DNA from: Candidatus Abyssobacteria bacterium SURF_17
Lineage (GTDB): Bacteria; Abyssobacteria; SURF-5
NCBI GenBank assembly: GCA_003598055.1
Contig: QZKI01000110.1
Location: 1 to 61,316 of the forward strand
Direction: 5' to 3'
Length of the DNA stretch: 61,316 bases
This document shows positions 51,161 to 59,745 of this stretch, in pieces. Position 1 is the first letter of the stretch. Each line of letters starts with the position of its first letter. The notes beneath the pieces are model-generated. The model was not told the DNA's origin. It searched no databases and saw only the letters and a program-made list of their open reading frames with translations. The translations under genes were made by a program, and so were the position numbers.

Positions 51161-53407
51161 ATGTTTCGCCGGAAAACACGCACAGGATTACATCCATTGC
51201 CCTCATATCTCCCGGTTTTCATTGCAGTTGCCTTTATCCTCATTTTGTCGGCAGCCGCTCCGGCAGCCAGCCTGCCCGGAACAGGCGACGATACCGGAAA
51301 GACGGTCATTTATCGAGACACATGGGGAATCCCGCACATATACGCCCCAACGGTCGAGGCCGGCGCCTATGCCATGGGCTGGACTCAGGCGGAGGACCGC
51401 CCGCACGAACTGCTGAAGAATTTCCTGCGTGGCATCGGCGAAATCGCGAAGGTCGAAGGCTCGGCCTCAATGCCTTCAGACCTCGCGATGCATCTATGGA
51501 ACAACTACGAGGTGTCGAAGGAAAACGCGCACCGCGTCCGTGGCGACGTGCGCAGAATGCAGCAGGCGTTCGTGCAGGGAGTCAACGACTATTATGAAGC
51601 GCATCCGGAAGACGTGCCGGAGTGGTGGGGGAACCGGAAGATTGACGAGTTCATGGTGACCGCGTTCGGACGTCTATTCCTCTACAACTGGTCCATCGAA
51701 CAGGCATTCGCCGATTTAGAGCGCGGCGGAATCGAGCCGGGCGTTGCCCCGATCGAACACGGCTCCAACCAGTTGGCCATTTCGCCCGCCCGCAGCGCGG
51801 AAGGAGCCGCCATCCTTATCATTGACCCGCATCTCTCGTGGTGGGGACTCACCCGCTTCTGGGAATTCCGCATTCATGCCGGTGAGCTGCGGGGAAGCGG
51901 CGTGACGCTTCCCGGCTTCCCGAACATCGGCCTCGGCCACAACGACCATGTTGCCTGGGCGATGACCACCGGCGGTCCCGACACGGCGGATGTGTACGAA
52001 CTTACGTTGAACGCGGACGACCCGACAAAGTATCTCTATGACGGCGAGTGGAGGCAGATGACCTCGCGTGAAATCGGCATTGAGATCAAGGGTGCAGGCG
52101 TCAGGAAATTCAATGTCTATGAGTCGCATTACGGCCCTGTCATCGCGATGAAAGACGGAAAAGCGTATGCGGCCAGAATCGCATATGCAGATATCGTTCA
52201 GGCCGGCGAGGCATGGCTTTACCTGAACTTCGCGAAGGATTACCGGGGCACCATCGAGGCGGCCGCCACACTGCAGCTCTATCCGCAGAATGTCATGGTC
52301 GCCGATACCTCCGGCAATATTTACTATCAGCGGGTCGGCCGCGTGCCCAGACGCCCAGTTGGATTCGACTGGTCACGTCCCGTGAACGGCTCCACCTCGG
52401 CCACCGAGTGGAAAGGATTCCATCCGGCGTCGGACCACGTCCAAATTCTGAACCCGAAACAAGGATACATGCAGAACTGCAACGTGCCGCCCGACGTCAT
52501 GATGGTTAATAGCCCGCTCACGCTGGATAAGACGCCGCCGTACATTTACGGAGACATGATATATGGGCCGTTGAACGGCTGGACGAACCAGCGCGGCGCG
52601 CGCGCGGTCGAACTCCTGCAGGCAGATGATTCGGTCACGGCGCAAGAGGCCATCTCGTACATCCTCGACGTGCGCCCGGCAGGCGTTGACAACTGGCTCG
52701 CCATCCTGAAGCAGGCGGATTCCAAGGCTGGAGAGAAATATCGCAGCAATCCCCTCTATGCGGCCGGATTGAAAGACCTCATGAGTTGGAATGGAGAGTT
52801 GCGTCGCGACTCAACCGCCGCGCTCAAGTATTACTATTGGCGGAAGCAGCTCTTTGCGGATTACGGTTCGGACCCCTTCGCAGCACAGGTCGCCTCTGAA
52901 GTCGACAACCTGCTCGCTTTGGTCGGAAAGCCGCAACCACCCGCGGAATTTGACGACGAGCAACTCGATGCCGTGCTGTCCTCGTTCGCCTATGCAATGG
53001 TCGCGCTTCACTCTGACCTCGGCTCCCTCGACACGAAATACGGCGACGTTTTCCGCGTCGGTCGTGATGACGTCTCATGGCCGCTCGGCGGCGGCGGAGA
53101 CGAATCTCTCGGGCTGGTGACGCTGCGAAGCGTCGAGTACGGCCCGGAGCGCAAAGACCACACTCGTTGGGGCCGCGCCGGGCAAACATCCACGCAGGTG
53201 GTCGTCCTCAGCAAACCCATCAAGAGCTGGACTGCTCTGCCCATCGGAGAAAGCGACCGGCCCGAGTCTCCTCATTATCGCGACCAGGCGGAGAAGCTCT
53301 TCAGCGAGCGCAAGCTGAAACCCACATGGTACGCGCCCGAGGAGTTGGCCGAACACATCGAGTCGCGAACCGTGCTCGATAAGGCGCCGTCATCGTCGCC
53401 GAAGTAG
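51161..53407 (+). CDS. Penicillin acylase family (S45) Ntn-hydrolase, copy 2
   Basis: A 748-residue exported precursor with a signal peptide (about 1-36; hydrophobic VFIAVAFILILSAAAPAAS). The alpha chain shows RDTWGIPHIYAPTVEAGAYAMGWTQAEDR. Autocleavage before Ser202 (EHG-SNQLAISPARS) gives the Ser nucleophile; DPHLSWWGLTRFWEFRIH and GFPNIGLGHNDHVAWAM follow as in the family. It belongs to the same family as the gene at 39765, but the sequences differ widely, so substrates probably differ. The AAAGGAAC site before the ATG is moderate. Likely role: hydrolysis of an acyl amide in the periplasm. Confidence 0.93.
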   Translation: MFRRKTRTGLHPLPSYLPVFIAVAFILILSAAAPAASLPGTGDDTGKTVIYRDTWGIPHIYAPTVEAGAYAMGWTQAEDRPHELLKNFLRGIGEIAKVEGSASMPSDLAMHLWNNYEVSKENAHRVRGDVRRMQQAFVQGVNDYYEAHPEDVPEWWGNRKIDEFMVTAFGRLFLYNWSIEQAFADLERGGIEPGVAPIEHGSNQLAISPARSAEGAAILIIDPHLSWWGLTRFWEFRIHAGELRGSGVTLPGFPNIGLGHNDHVAWAMTTGGPDTADVYELTLNADDPTKYLYDGEWRQMTSREIGIEIKGAGVRKFNVYESHYGPVIAMKDGKAYAARIAYADIVQAGEAWLYLNFAKDYRGTIEAAATLQLYPQNVMVADTSGNIYYQRVGRVPRRPVGFDWSRPVNGSTSATEWKGFHPASDHVQILNPKQGYMQNCNVPPDVMMVNSPLTLDKTPPYIYGDMIYGPLNGWTNQRGARAVELLQADDSVTAQEAISYILDVRPAGVDNWLAILKQADSKAGEKYRSNPLYAAGLKDLMSWNGELRRDSTAALKYYYWRKQLFADYGSDPFAAQVASEVDNLLALVGKPQPPAEFDDEQLDAVLSSFAYAMVALHSDLGSLDTKYGDVFRVGRDDVSWPLGGGGDESLGLVTLRSVEYGPERKDHTRWGRAGQTSTQVVVLSKPIKSWTALPIGESDRPESPHYRDQAEKLFSERKLKPTWYAPEELAEHIESRTVLDKAPSSSPK

Positions 53408-53452
53408 CACGAGCAGATGTAGTCTTCGCGCAAACCTCGGCGCGGAGGGAAA

Positions 53453-55594
53453 ATGATGCGGAAAACGAGCGAGAGCGTCAAATCGGGCAAAGAAGAGGTC
53501 GTGAAGTCCATCTGCCGCATGTGCCATGGTGTCTGCGGCGTGATCGTTCATATGAGAAACGGCATAGTCGTCAAGGTGACCGGCGACCCGGAAAGTCCGT
53601 TGAGCAACGGTTTCATCTGCTCGAAGGGCCGCGCATCGGTGGAATACCTCTACCATCCCGACCGATTACGCCACCCTCTCAAGCGCGCAGGCGCGAAGGG
53701 CGAAAACAAATGGAAACAGATAAGCTGGGAAGAAGCTCTGGATACCATTGCTCAGAAACTGCTCGATTATAAGAAAGATTATGGTCCCGAGTCGGTCGCC
53801 CTCGCAGTCGGTACCGGCCGCCCCTATCAAGCGTTTGCGCTCAGATTCGCCAATGCGTTCGGCACGCCCAACGTCGTCAGCTATGCGCACATTTGCTATC
53901 TTCCACGGGTGGTCGCCTCCATCATCACCTGCGGACAGCTTCCCATCTGCGATTTCTACGGATTTGGCGGCGTGCATCCCCGCTGTGTCGTGGTCTGGGG
54001 ATGCAACATATCGGAAACAGGCGCGGCCGACGGCATGTGCGGCAATCAGCTCACGCTCGCCCGACGCACTGGCGCGAAGTTCATCGTTATTGACCCTCGC
54101 CGCACGAAGCTGGCCTCGAAAGCGGATGTCTGGGCACAGGTGAGGCCCGGCACGGATGTCGCGCTCGCCATGGGCATGCTGCACGTAATCATCCACGAAA
54201 AACTCTATGACAAGGCATTCGTCGAACAGTACACAGAAGGATTTGACCGGCTCGTGCAGCATGTGAAAGGTTATCTGCCGTCGAAAGTGGCGGAAATCAC
54301 ATGGGTGCCGGCGCAGATTATTCGACAAATGGCGCGGCTCTATGCCGAGACAAAGCCGGCCTGCATGCTCTGGGGCAACGGCCTCGACGAGAGCATCAAT
54401 TGTTTCCAGACCGCTCGCGCGCTCTTGATTCTCAGGGCCGTCACGGGCAACATCGACGTTCCCGGCGGCGATGTCTTCTGGATTCCACCAAAAGGCGTCG
54501 TTCAAACATCGCCCTTCATGGACCCGTCAATCATCCTTCCGGAGATGGTCACCCCGGAGGCGAGCGCGAGAAAGCTGAGCGCAGGACAGTCATTGATGAA
54601 CTTCGTGCTGCGTCATTCCACGTTCTGGGACGCGGTGCTCACCGGCAAGCCCTATTCACCGAAGGTGCTCATAATCGTCGGAACCAATCCGCTGCTCACC
54701 GCAAGCGATTGCTTGAAGGGTGAGCAGGCTCTCAAGAAGCTTGAGTTCACGGTTGCGCTCGACCTGTTCATGACGCCCACCACTCAGCTTGCGGACATCG
54801 TGCTCCCTGCGGCCACGTGGCTCGAACAAGATGACATTGCCGACCTTCACTTCATCTGGTGCGTCGCGGCGAGGCAAAAAGTGGTGGAGATTGAAGAGTG
54901 CTGGGACGACAAGAAAATCTTTATCGAGCTTGCAAAAAGAATCGGATTGAAGGATTGCTTTCCGTGGAATGATGTGAGGGAATACTGCGATTTCGTGCTC
55001 AAGGACACCGGACTCGATTTCGAGAAATTCACAAAGCTGGGCATTCTTAAGGGCGAAATGCAGTACCGGAAGTATGAGGCGAACGGATTCCCGACTCCAT
55101 CGGGAAAATTCGAGATAGCATCGTCTATCCTCGATTCTTTCGGCTACGACGCGCTGCCCGACTACGTCGAGCCTCCCGAAAGCCCCTACAGCGCGCCGGA
55201 ACTTGCCAAGGAATACCCGCTTATCGCCATCACCGGCTGCAAGGTCGAGCCGTTCTTCCATACCGAATATCGGCAGCTCAAATCACAGCGGAAGAGACAC
55301 CCCGACCCACTCGTTGAGATCAACCCTGCGACTGCCAAAGAACTCGGAATTGAAGACGGCGATTGGGTCTGGGTCGAGTCACCGCGCGCTCGGATAAGAC
55401 AGCGGGCAAAGCTCTCTCCTGATATTCATCCGCGAATGGTTGCCATTCAGCACGCCTGGTGGTTTCCCGAAGAGGAGCCACCGGAATACGGCTGGAAGAG
55501 GTCGAGCGCTAATCTTTTGCTCGACCATCGTCCCGCTGACCCCATCTGGGGCTCCGAATCATGGAAGGGATTCCTCTGCAAGGTGTATGTATAA
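53453..55594 (+). CDS. Molybdopterin (Mo/W) oxidoreductase, DMSO reductase superfamily, acetylene-hydratase-like
   Basis: A 713-residue enzyme without a Tat signal, so cytosolic. The N-terminal 4Fe-4S site is C21-x2-C24-x3-C28...C56. The WKQISWEEALDTIA and RTKLASKADVWAQVRPGTDVALAMGM segments bind the two pterins. The metal-ligand position reads YAHICYLPR with Cys148. From memory of Pelobacter acetylene hydratase, the order of segments (WERISWDEALD, FMTPTAQLADYVLP, ATPSGKVELYSS) is similar. That enzyme has Asp after the second Cys (CQSCDINC); here the equivalent is His25 (CRMCHGVC). Neighbour of cooS. The reaction is unknown. Confidence 0.88.
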   Translation: MMRKTSESVKSGKEEVVKSICRMCHGVCGVIVHMRNGIVVKVTGDPESPLSNGFICSKGRASVEYLYHPDRLRHPLKRAGAKGENKWKQISWEEALDTIAQKLLDYKKDYGPESVALAVGTGRPYQAFALRFANAFGTPNVVSYAHICYLPRVVASIITCGQLPICDFYGFGGVHPRCVVVWGCNISETGAADGMCGNQLTLARRTGAKFIVIDPRRTKLASKADVWAQVRPGTDVALAMGMLHVIIHEKLYDKAFVEQYTEGFDRLVQHVKGYLPSKVAEITWVPAQIIRQMARLYAETKPACMLWGNGLDESINCFQTARALLILRAVTGNIDVPGGDVFWIPPKGVVQTSPFMDPSIILPEMVTPEASARKLSAGQSLMNFVLRHSTFWDAVLTGKPYSPKVLIIVGTNPLLTASDCLKGEQALKKLEFTVALDLFMTPTTQLADIVLPAATWLEQDDIADLHFIWCVAARQKVVEIEECWDDKKIFIELAKRIGLKDCFPWNDVREYCDFVLKDTGLDFEKFTKLGILKGEMQYRKYEANGFPTPSGKFEIASSILDSFGYDALPDYVEPPESPYSAPELAKEYPLIAITGCKVEPFFHTEYRQLKSQRKRHPDPLVEINPATAKELGIEDGDWVWVESPRARIRQRAKLSPDIHPRMVAIQHAWWFPEEEPPEYGWKRSSANLLLDHRPADPIWGSESWKGFLCKVYV

Positions 55595-55702
55595 AGGGCG
55601 TGTTGCCCTGATAGGAAGTTGCCCGGACAGGCTTCCGGGCCTGCCTGATTGGAAATTCTATTCCGTCATGCCTCAAGATGGGACAATGCAGCCACGGACG
55701 GA

Positions 55703-57664
55703 TTAGCCCACCGCAACCGGATGGGCATTCTTTTCTGTGACTTTTTGTTGCGATTCTCCATCCAAAGGGGGATAGAGCATCGGTTTCAGCTTCAGAGCTT
55801 CGCGCTTCTCGTCGAGCACTTTGATAAGCTTGCCTGCGGCCTTTTTCGGGTCGCTCTCGAAGATGAAGTGCGCGCCGAATTCCGCCTTCATGCCTTCCGA
55901 GAGATATTCGAGGACCTTCTTGCTCCCATGCACGCGGAAGGGAGGATTGAAATGCGTCGTGATCCCGGATGCCACGACATAGAGGCCGATGGATACAGCC
56001 TTGTCGCTCATCGCCTCGGGAGCGCAGCCGGCCACGGGAAGCTGACTGATATCCGTACCGATGCCGCCTTCTTTGACCATCTCGATGCATGCGTTCAGAA
56101 TGCGGGAGTTATCCACGCATGACCCCATGTGGAGCACGGGCGGAATGCCGACTGCTTCGCAGATTTCGCGAAGCCCATTGCCGCACCATGTGAACATTGC
56201 CTCCGGGTTGAGCAATCCTTGTTTGGAAAGGCAACCGGCGGAGCAACCTGTGGTAACCACCAGCACGTCATGTCTGAGAAGTTCCTTCACGATTGTCATG
56301 TAGTTATGGTCGTGCGTGAGCCTCGCATTGTTGCAGCCGACGATTCCCACAACTCCGCGCAGGCGGCCCTGAATTATTCCCTCATTGAGCGGTTTAAAGG
56401 AAGGCCTGAACTTTCCACCGAGATGATAGAAGATATTCTCGACGGTGAATCCTGCCACGAGATCATTCTTTTCTTTGGGTATTTCGACTTTTGCCCGGTC
56501 GCGCCTTCGGTAGTTCCCGACAGCCTCCGAGACGATTTTCTTCGCGATGTCCACGGCTTTCTCCGGCTCGAATTGATAATGAACCGCCCCCGGGATTCGA
56601 GCTTTCTTGCTCGTTGTGATGAGTTTCGTATGGTAGCATTGGGCCACCTGGCTGAGACCCGGCATGATACACTGAACGTCCACCACCATCGCTTCGACGG
56701 CGCCAGTGACAATCGCCAGTTCCTGTTGCAGGAAATTTCCCGCGAGCGGCGCGCCCTGCCGCATGAGGATTTCATTGGCCGTACAGCAGATACCTGCAAC
56801 GACTATGTCTTCCGCTCCATTGTCGCGGGCCAGCGCCCGCATCTCGGAGTCTCGAGCGACCTTGACGATCATCTCCGAGAGCGTTGGCTCGTGTCCATGA
56901 ACCACAATGTTCACAGCGTCTTCACGAAGAACGCCGAGATTCGCCGTTGACCGAATCGGCGTGGGAGTGCCAAATTGAATATCGGTCAGGTCGGTCGCAA
57001 TCATGGAGCCGCCCCAGCCGTCGCCCAAGGCCGCCTTGATGGCGTGAAGCAGCAGATTGTGGTAGTCGGCGTCCATTCCCATGTGCACCATATGGAGCAT
57101 TTCCACGATCTCTCGGTCGATTCCGCGGGGCATGACCTTGAGATTCCGCCAGCGAGCCTTCTGTTTCTCAGGCGCACGCTGGGCGAACAGAAGTTCTCCC
57201 TTCTGCTGCCCGAATTGTTCGAGGCATTTATCAGCGACCTTGGCAGCAATCATGTTGAAGTCGCTGCTGAATGCGTCTACTCCAACTTCTTCCGCCAATG
57301 CCAACAGCTTCCTTTGATCCTTGATTTCGTAGCCCTGCGTCTTGCCAAGCGCCGTCAGATACAGGTTGTCCGCGACATCGCGACCATGGTCACTATGAGC
57401 TGAAGCCCCGATAGCAGCGGAGCGCGCGATGTTTCTTGCCACAATCGCGTCGCCTGAGATGCCGCAAGCGCCGTATTGGGGGCCTTTCCCGAACGGGTCT
57501 ATTCTGCACGGACCCATGTAGCACTGCTGGCAGCATAGGCCGAGTTCGCCAAATCCGCACCTGGGCTCCTGCAGGTCGGACCGGTCGAAGGCTGTGCGAA
57601 CGCCCTCGCTCTTTGCCTTCCTCAACATGTTCAAAGCCGCCTTATCAACTGACCTGTCGCTCAT
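55703..57664 (-). CDS. cooS: Nickel-dependent carbon monoxide dehydrogenase catalytic subunit
   Basis: A 653-residue CooS. The D-cluster Cys are C36 and C44, and the B-cluster Cys C45, C48, C53 and C67 follow in the classic spacing (RCGFGELGLCCQQCYMGPC). The Ni-Fe-S C-cluster ligands are in place: His in VVHGHEPTLSEM, Cys in GICCTANE, VQCIMPGL, GIVGCNN, GCSAGCLSKQG and GSCVDNSR. It interconverts CO and CO2 with low-potential electrons. No cooF, cooC or acs gene is adjacent, so its partners are elsewhere. A candidate FNR/CRP-type site and -10 box lie upstream (57764-57812). Confidence 0.97.
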   Translation of the reverse strand: MSDRSVDKAALNMLRKAKSEGVRTAFDRSDLQEPRCGFGELGLCCQQCYMGPCRIDPFGKGPQYGACGISGDAIVARNIARSAAIGASAHSDHGRDVADNLYLTALGKTQGYEIKDQRKLLALAEEVGVDAFSSDFNMIAAKVADKCLEQFGQQKGELLFAQRAPEKQKARWRNLKVMPRGIDREIVEMLHMVHMGMDADYHNLLLHAIKAALGDGWGGSMIATDLTDIQFGTPTPIRSTANLGVLREDAVNIVVHGHEPTLSEMIVKVARDSEMRALARDNGAEDIVVAGICCTANEILMRQGAPLAGNFLQQELAIVTGAVEAMVVDVQCIMPGLSQVAQCYHTKLITTSKKARIPGAVHYQFEPEKAVDIAKKIVSEAVGNYRRRDRAKVEIPKEKNDLVAGFTVENIFYHLGGKFRPSFKPLNEGIIQGRLRGVVGIVGCNNARLTHDHNYMTIVKELLRHDVLVVTTGCSAGCLSKQGLLNPEAMFTWCGNGLREICEAVGIPPVLHMGSCVDNSRILNACIEMVKEGGIGTDISQLPVAGCAPEAMSDKAVSIGLYVVASGITTHFNPPFRVHGSKKVLEYLSEGMKAEFGAHFIFESDPKKAAGKLIKVLDEKREALKLKPMLYPPLDGESQQKVTEKNAHPVAVG

Positions 57665-57763
57665 TATTGCACCATCCCTTTTTCGACATCTTGACCGGGA
57701 AGCGTCTCCCGCATCCGGGGATGCGATTTGGTTCCTCCCGTTCGGACCTTACCAATTGTCCTC

Positions 57764-57812
57764 ATTATAATTATGCCTCCGCGACCGGAAATGATACTTT
57801 GACTTTTGTCAC
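57764..57812 (-). promoter_or_regulatory. Candidate FNR/CRP-family site and promoter for cooS
   Basis: TTGACTTTTGTCAC (57799-57812) matches 13 of 14 positions of the TTGAC-N4-GTCAA consensus used by FNR/DNR-type regulators. On the minus strand, CATAAT (57775-57770) or TATAAT (57769-57764) can serve as -10. With CATAAT the site centre falls near -41.5, the usual activator position. The palindrome is not the CooA consensus. Confidence 0.45.
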
Positions 57813-57859
57813 ACTACCCATGCTTGATTGCAGAAATTCGCGCCAAAATTTGCTGGAAG

Positions 57860-57964
57860 CAAATCCCCCACCCCCCCTTTAGCAGAGGGGGGTACAACAC
57901 ACTTTCCCCTCTGCCAAAAGCGGTGCAACCGGCTTCCCCCCTTGAAAAAGGGGAGGGGGATTTG
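57860..57964. repeat. Intergenic repeat family G, copy 2
   Basis: About 105 bases with ends CAAATCCCCC and GGGGGATTTG; inside, C-rich and G-rich arms alternate and can fold as two stacked hairpins. Related to 9554-9600. Confidence 0.7.
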
Positions 57965-58094
57965 ACATCGGAAAGATTTAGCGGGAATTTACGCGACGTA
58001 GCACGAGATGCATTTCCCTGTTTTCTCTTGGATAGGCCAACTCTGAGAAAGGAGCGCAGGTAAGGTGGGGAACCAGTCGAGCAGGCAAAGCTTA

Positions 58095-59669
58095 TTATGT
58101 CACCCGGATGCTCTTCTCACACGGACCCTCTGCCCCCAGGTCATTCCTGACCTTCAGGCGAACGCAATACTCACCCGGCTTGTCGAACACATGCAACAAT
58201 GCCGGGCCTCGTGAACCGGTATCTTCTCCGATGCTCCATTCCATATCTACGAGAATGCCCTCACGGTCATCGAAATTCCCGACGTAAATGAGGGTGGGTT
58301 CACCTGCTCGCGGGCGCTGTGGCAGCCAGGTGAAATCAATGGTCGGTTGAGAGGCGGAGGGGAGCGCGTTTATGAGTTTCGCCGGGTCGAGGCCTTCTCG
58401 ACCGGCTGCACGAATCTCTGCCGCCGGCAGCGCATCGAGTTTCTCGATAAGTTCCAGGTGGGCGAGCGTATAGCGCTCAAGTTGGTCTGGAGTGCACTTA
58501 TCCGGCGTGTCATCTTCTGTGTGATACCAAATCGGCTTCCCGATGATATCAATGATGGGCACGCCCGCCTCAAGAAACCGACCCTCGAGATCCTCGTTCG
58601 GGCACATCAAATCCGCAGGCATCAACGCCGCCGGCTGCAGCCGGTATTTCTTGATAACTGGCATCACGATTTCCGCCAGAACGTGGTTAGGCGAGATAAA
58701 TGCGCCCCGCGACTCATCGCGGCCTGTCTTCACAATTTTGCCGTCAATCTCTTCGTAGTTGTCGCTGCCTGCGCCGTCAATCGTTATGTACACGGCCGTC
58801 TTGTCCAGCAGGTGCTGGCGCCTCTTGATGAACTCACGCGCGCCGATGAGCAGCTCATGTCCCGGATGCGTCGCAAAGATAATGCTCTTGCGCGGCGGTT
58901 CACGCCGATTAGCGAACTTATCTGCCAGCGCCAGGAGCGCCGCGAGCCCGCCCGCGTTGTCGACCGCGCCCCGATAGATGCTGTCATGGTGCGCGCCCGC
59001 AATGATGAATTCATCCGACTCTCCGGGCACAATCCCAACCACATCTCCTGTCGATGCGATGCTTGATTCGGCCGCTACGTTCACCAGCAATTCCGTCTTT
59101 CCCGCTTGAATGCGCTCTTTCAGTGCTGCGCCGTCGGAACGACTGACCAACACGGCCGGTATCGGGTTATCATGTTTCTCCTCCTCGGCAGTGAAAATCG
59201 GGATGAGGTCGCCGGGCGCATCGATGACCACCACCAGCGCCAGAGCACCCGCCGCCACAGCCGCCTGATAGCTATTGAAAAACCGGTACGTGGGCCAGAA
59301 GTGCAAAAGGATTCGGCTGTCGATAACGGCAATCTTTCCCTGTGCCGCCGAAAACTCGTGCGGCATGCCGTATCCACACGATACGCATTCAGCCTTGAGT
59401 CCATCGCAGGTTGTTGAGCCGCAATACCAAATCGGTTGGCATCGAAGGTCCCTGCCTTCGGGCAGAAGCCCAAGCCGCACCACTTTGGGCGACCACCGGT
59501 GCATCTCGAACCATTCGATGGTCACGTCTTTAAGGCCGCTTTCCACAAACCGGTCGCCGATGTATTGCATCACCTGACGCTCGACCGCGCTCCCCGACTT
59601 GCGGTCACCGAATGCCGCAATGCGTATGACATCTTCATGCAGCTTGCTGCCAGAAATCCGTCGTCTCAT
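58095..59669 (-). CDS. M28-family Zn peptidase with PA-type insert and C-terminal beta domain
   Basis: A 524-residue peptidase without a signal peptide. A PA-like domain (about 100-200) precedes an M28 core with HHDSIYRGAVDNAGGLAALLALA (Zn ligands His and Asp). The usual E-E motif, holding the general base, reads PGHELLIGA, with His in place of the first Glu. Asp in ITIDGAGSDN and His in IWYHTEDDTPDKC complete the metal site. Residues about 430-524 form a beta-sandwich (PKD-like) domain. Start uncertain: GGGAGG lies 12 bases before the ATG at 59669, and TTG codons at 59678 or 59696 are alternatives. Confidence 0.85.
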   Translation of the reverse strand: MRRRISGSKLHEDVIRIAAFGDRKSGSAVERQVMQYIGDRFVESGLKDVTIEWFEMHRWSPKVVRLGLLPEGRDLRCQPIWYCGSTTCDGLKAECVSCGYGMPHEFSAAQGKIAVIDSRILLHFWPTYRFFNSYQAAVAAGALALVVVIDAPGDLIPIFTAEEEKHDNPIPAVLVSRSDGAALKERIQAGKTELLVNVAAESSIASTGDVVGIVPGESDEFIIAGAHHDSIYRGAVDNAGGLAALLALADKFANRREPPRKSIIFATHPGHELLIGAREFIKRRQHLLDKTAVYITIDGAGSDNYEEIDGKIVKTGRDESRGAFISPNHVLAEIVMPVIKKYRLQPAALMPADLMCPNEDLEGRFLEAGVPIIDIIGKPIWYHTEDDTPDKCTPDQLERYTLAHLELIEKLDALPAAEIRAAGREGLDPAKLINALPSASQPTIDFTWLPQRPRAGEPTLIYVGNFDDREGILVDMEWSIGEDTGSRGPALLHVFDKPGEYCVRLKVRNDLGAEGPCEKSIRVT

Positions 59670-59745
59670 ATTCTCCAACAGCCTCCCTTGATTCAAGGAT
59701 CAGGTCTTGATTTCCGTGCCTCACATGAGATGACTTCCCGACGCT

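Larger units (their letters stand above)
57665..58094. other. 430-base gene-free stretch with cooS control region and a repeat
   Basis: Holds the candidate regulator site and -10 boxes for cooS (57764-57812) and the long family G repeat (57860-57964). No other signal seen up to the M28 peptidase stop. Confidence 0.6.

Noticed and set aside
55600-55650. Bidirectional terminator between the Mo/W enzyme gene and cooS
   Set aside because: GCCCGGA/TTCCGGGC at 55621-55640 can form a stem, but there is no T run on either strand and a bulge in the pairing; too weak to list.
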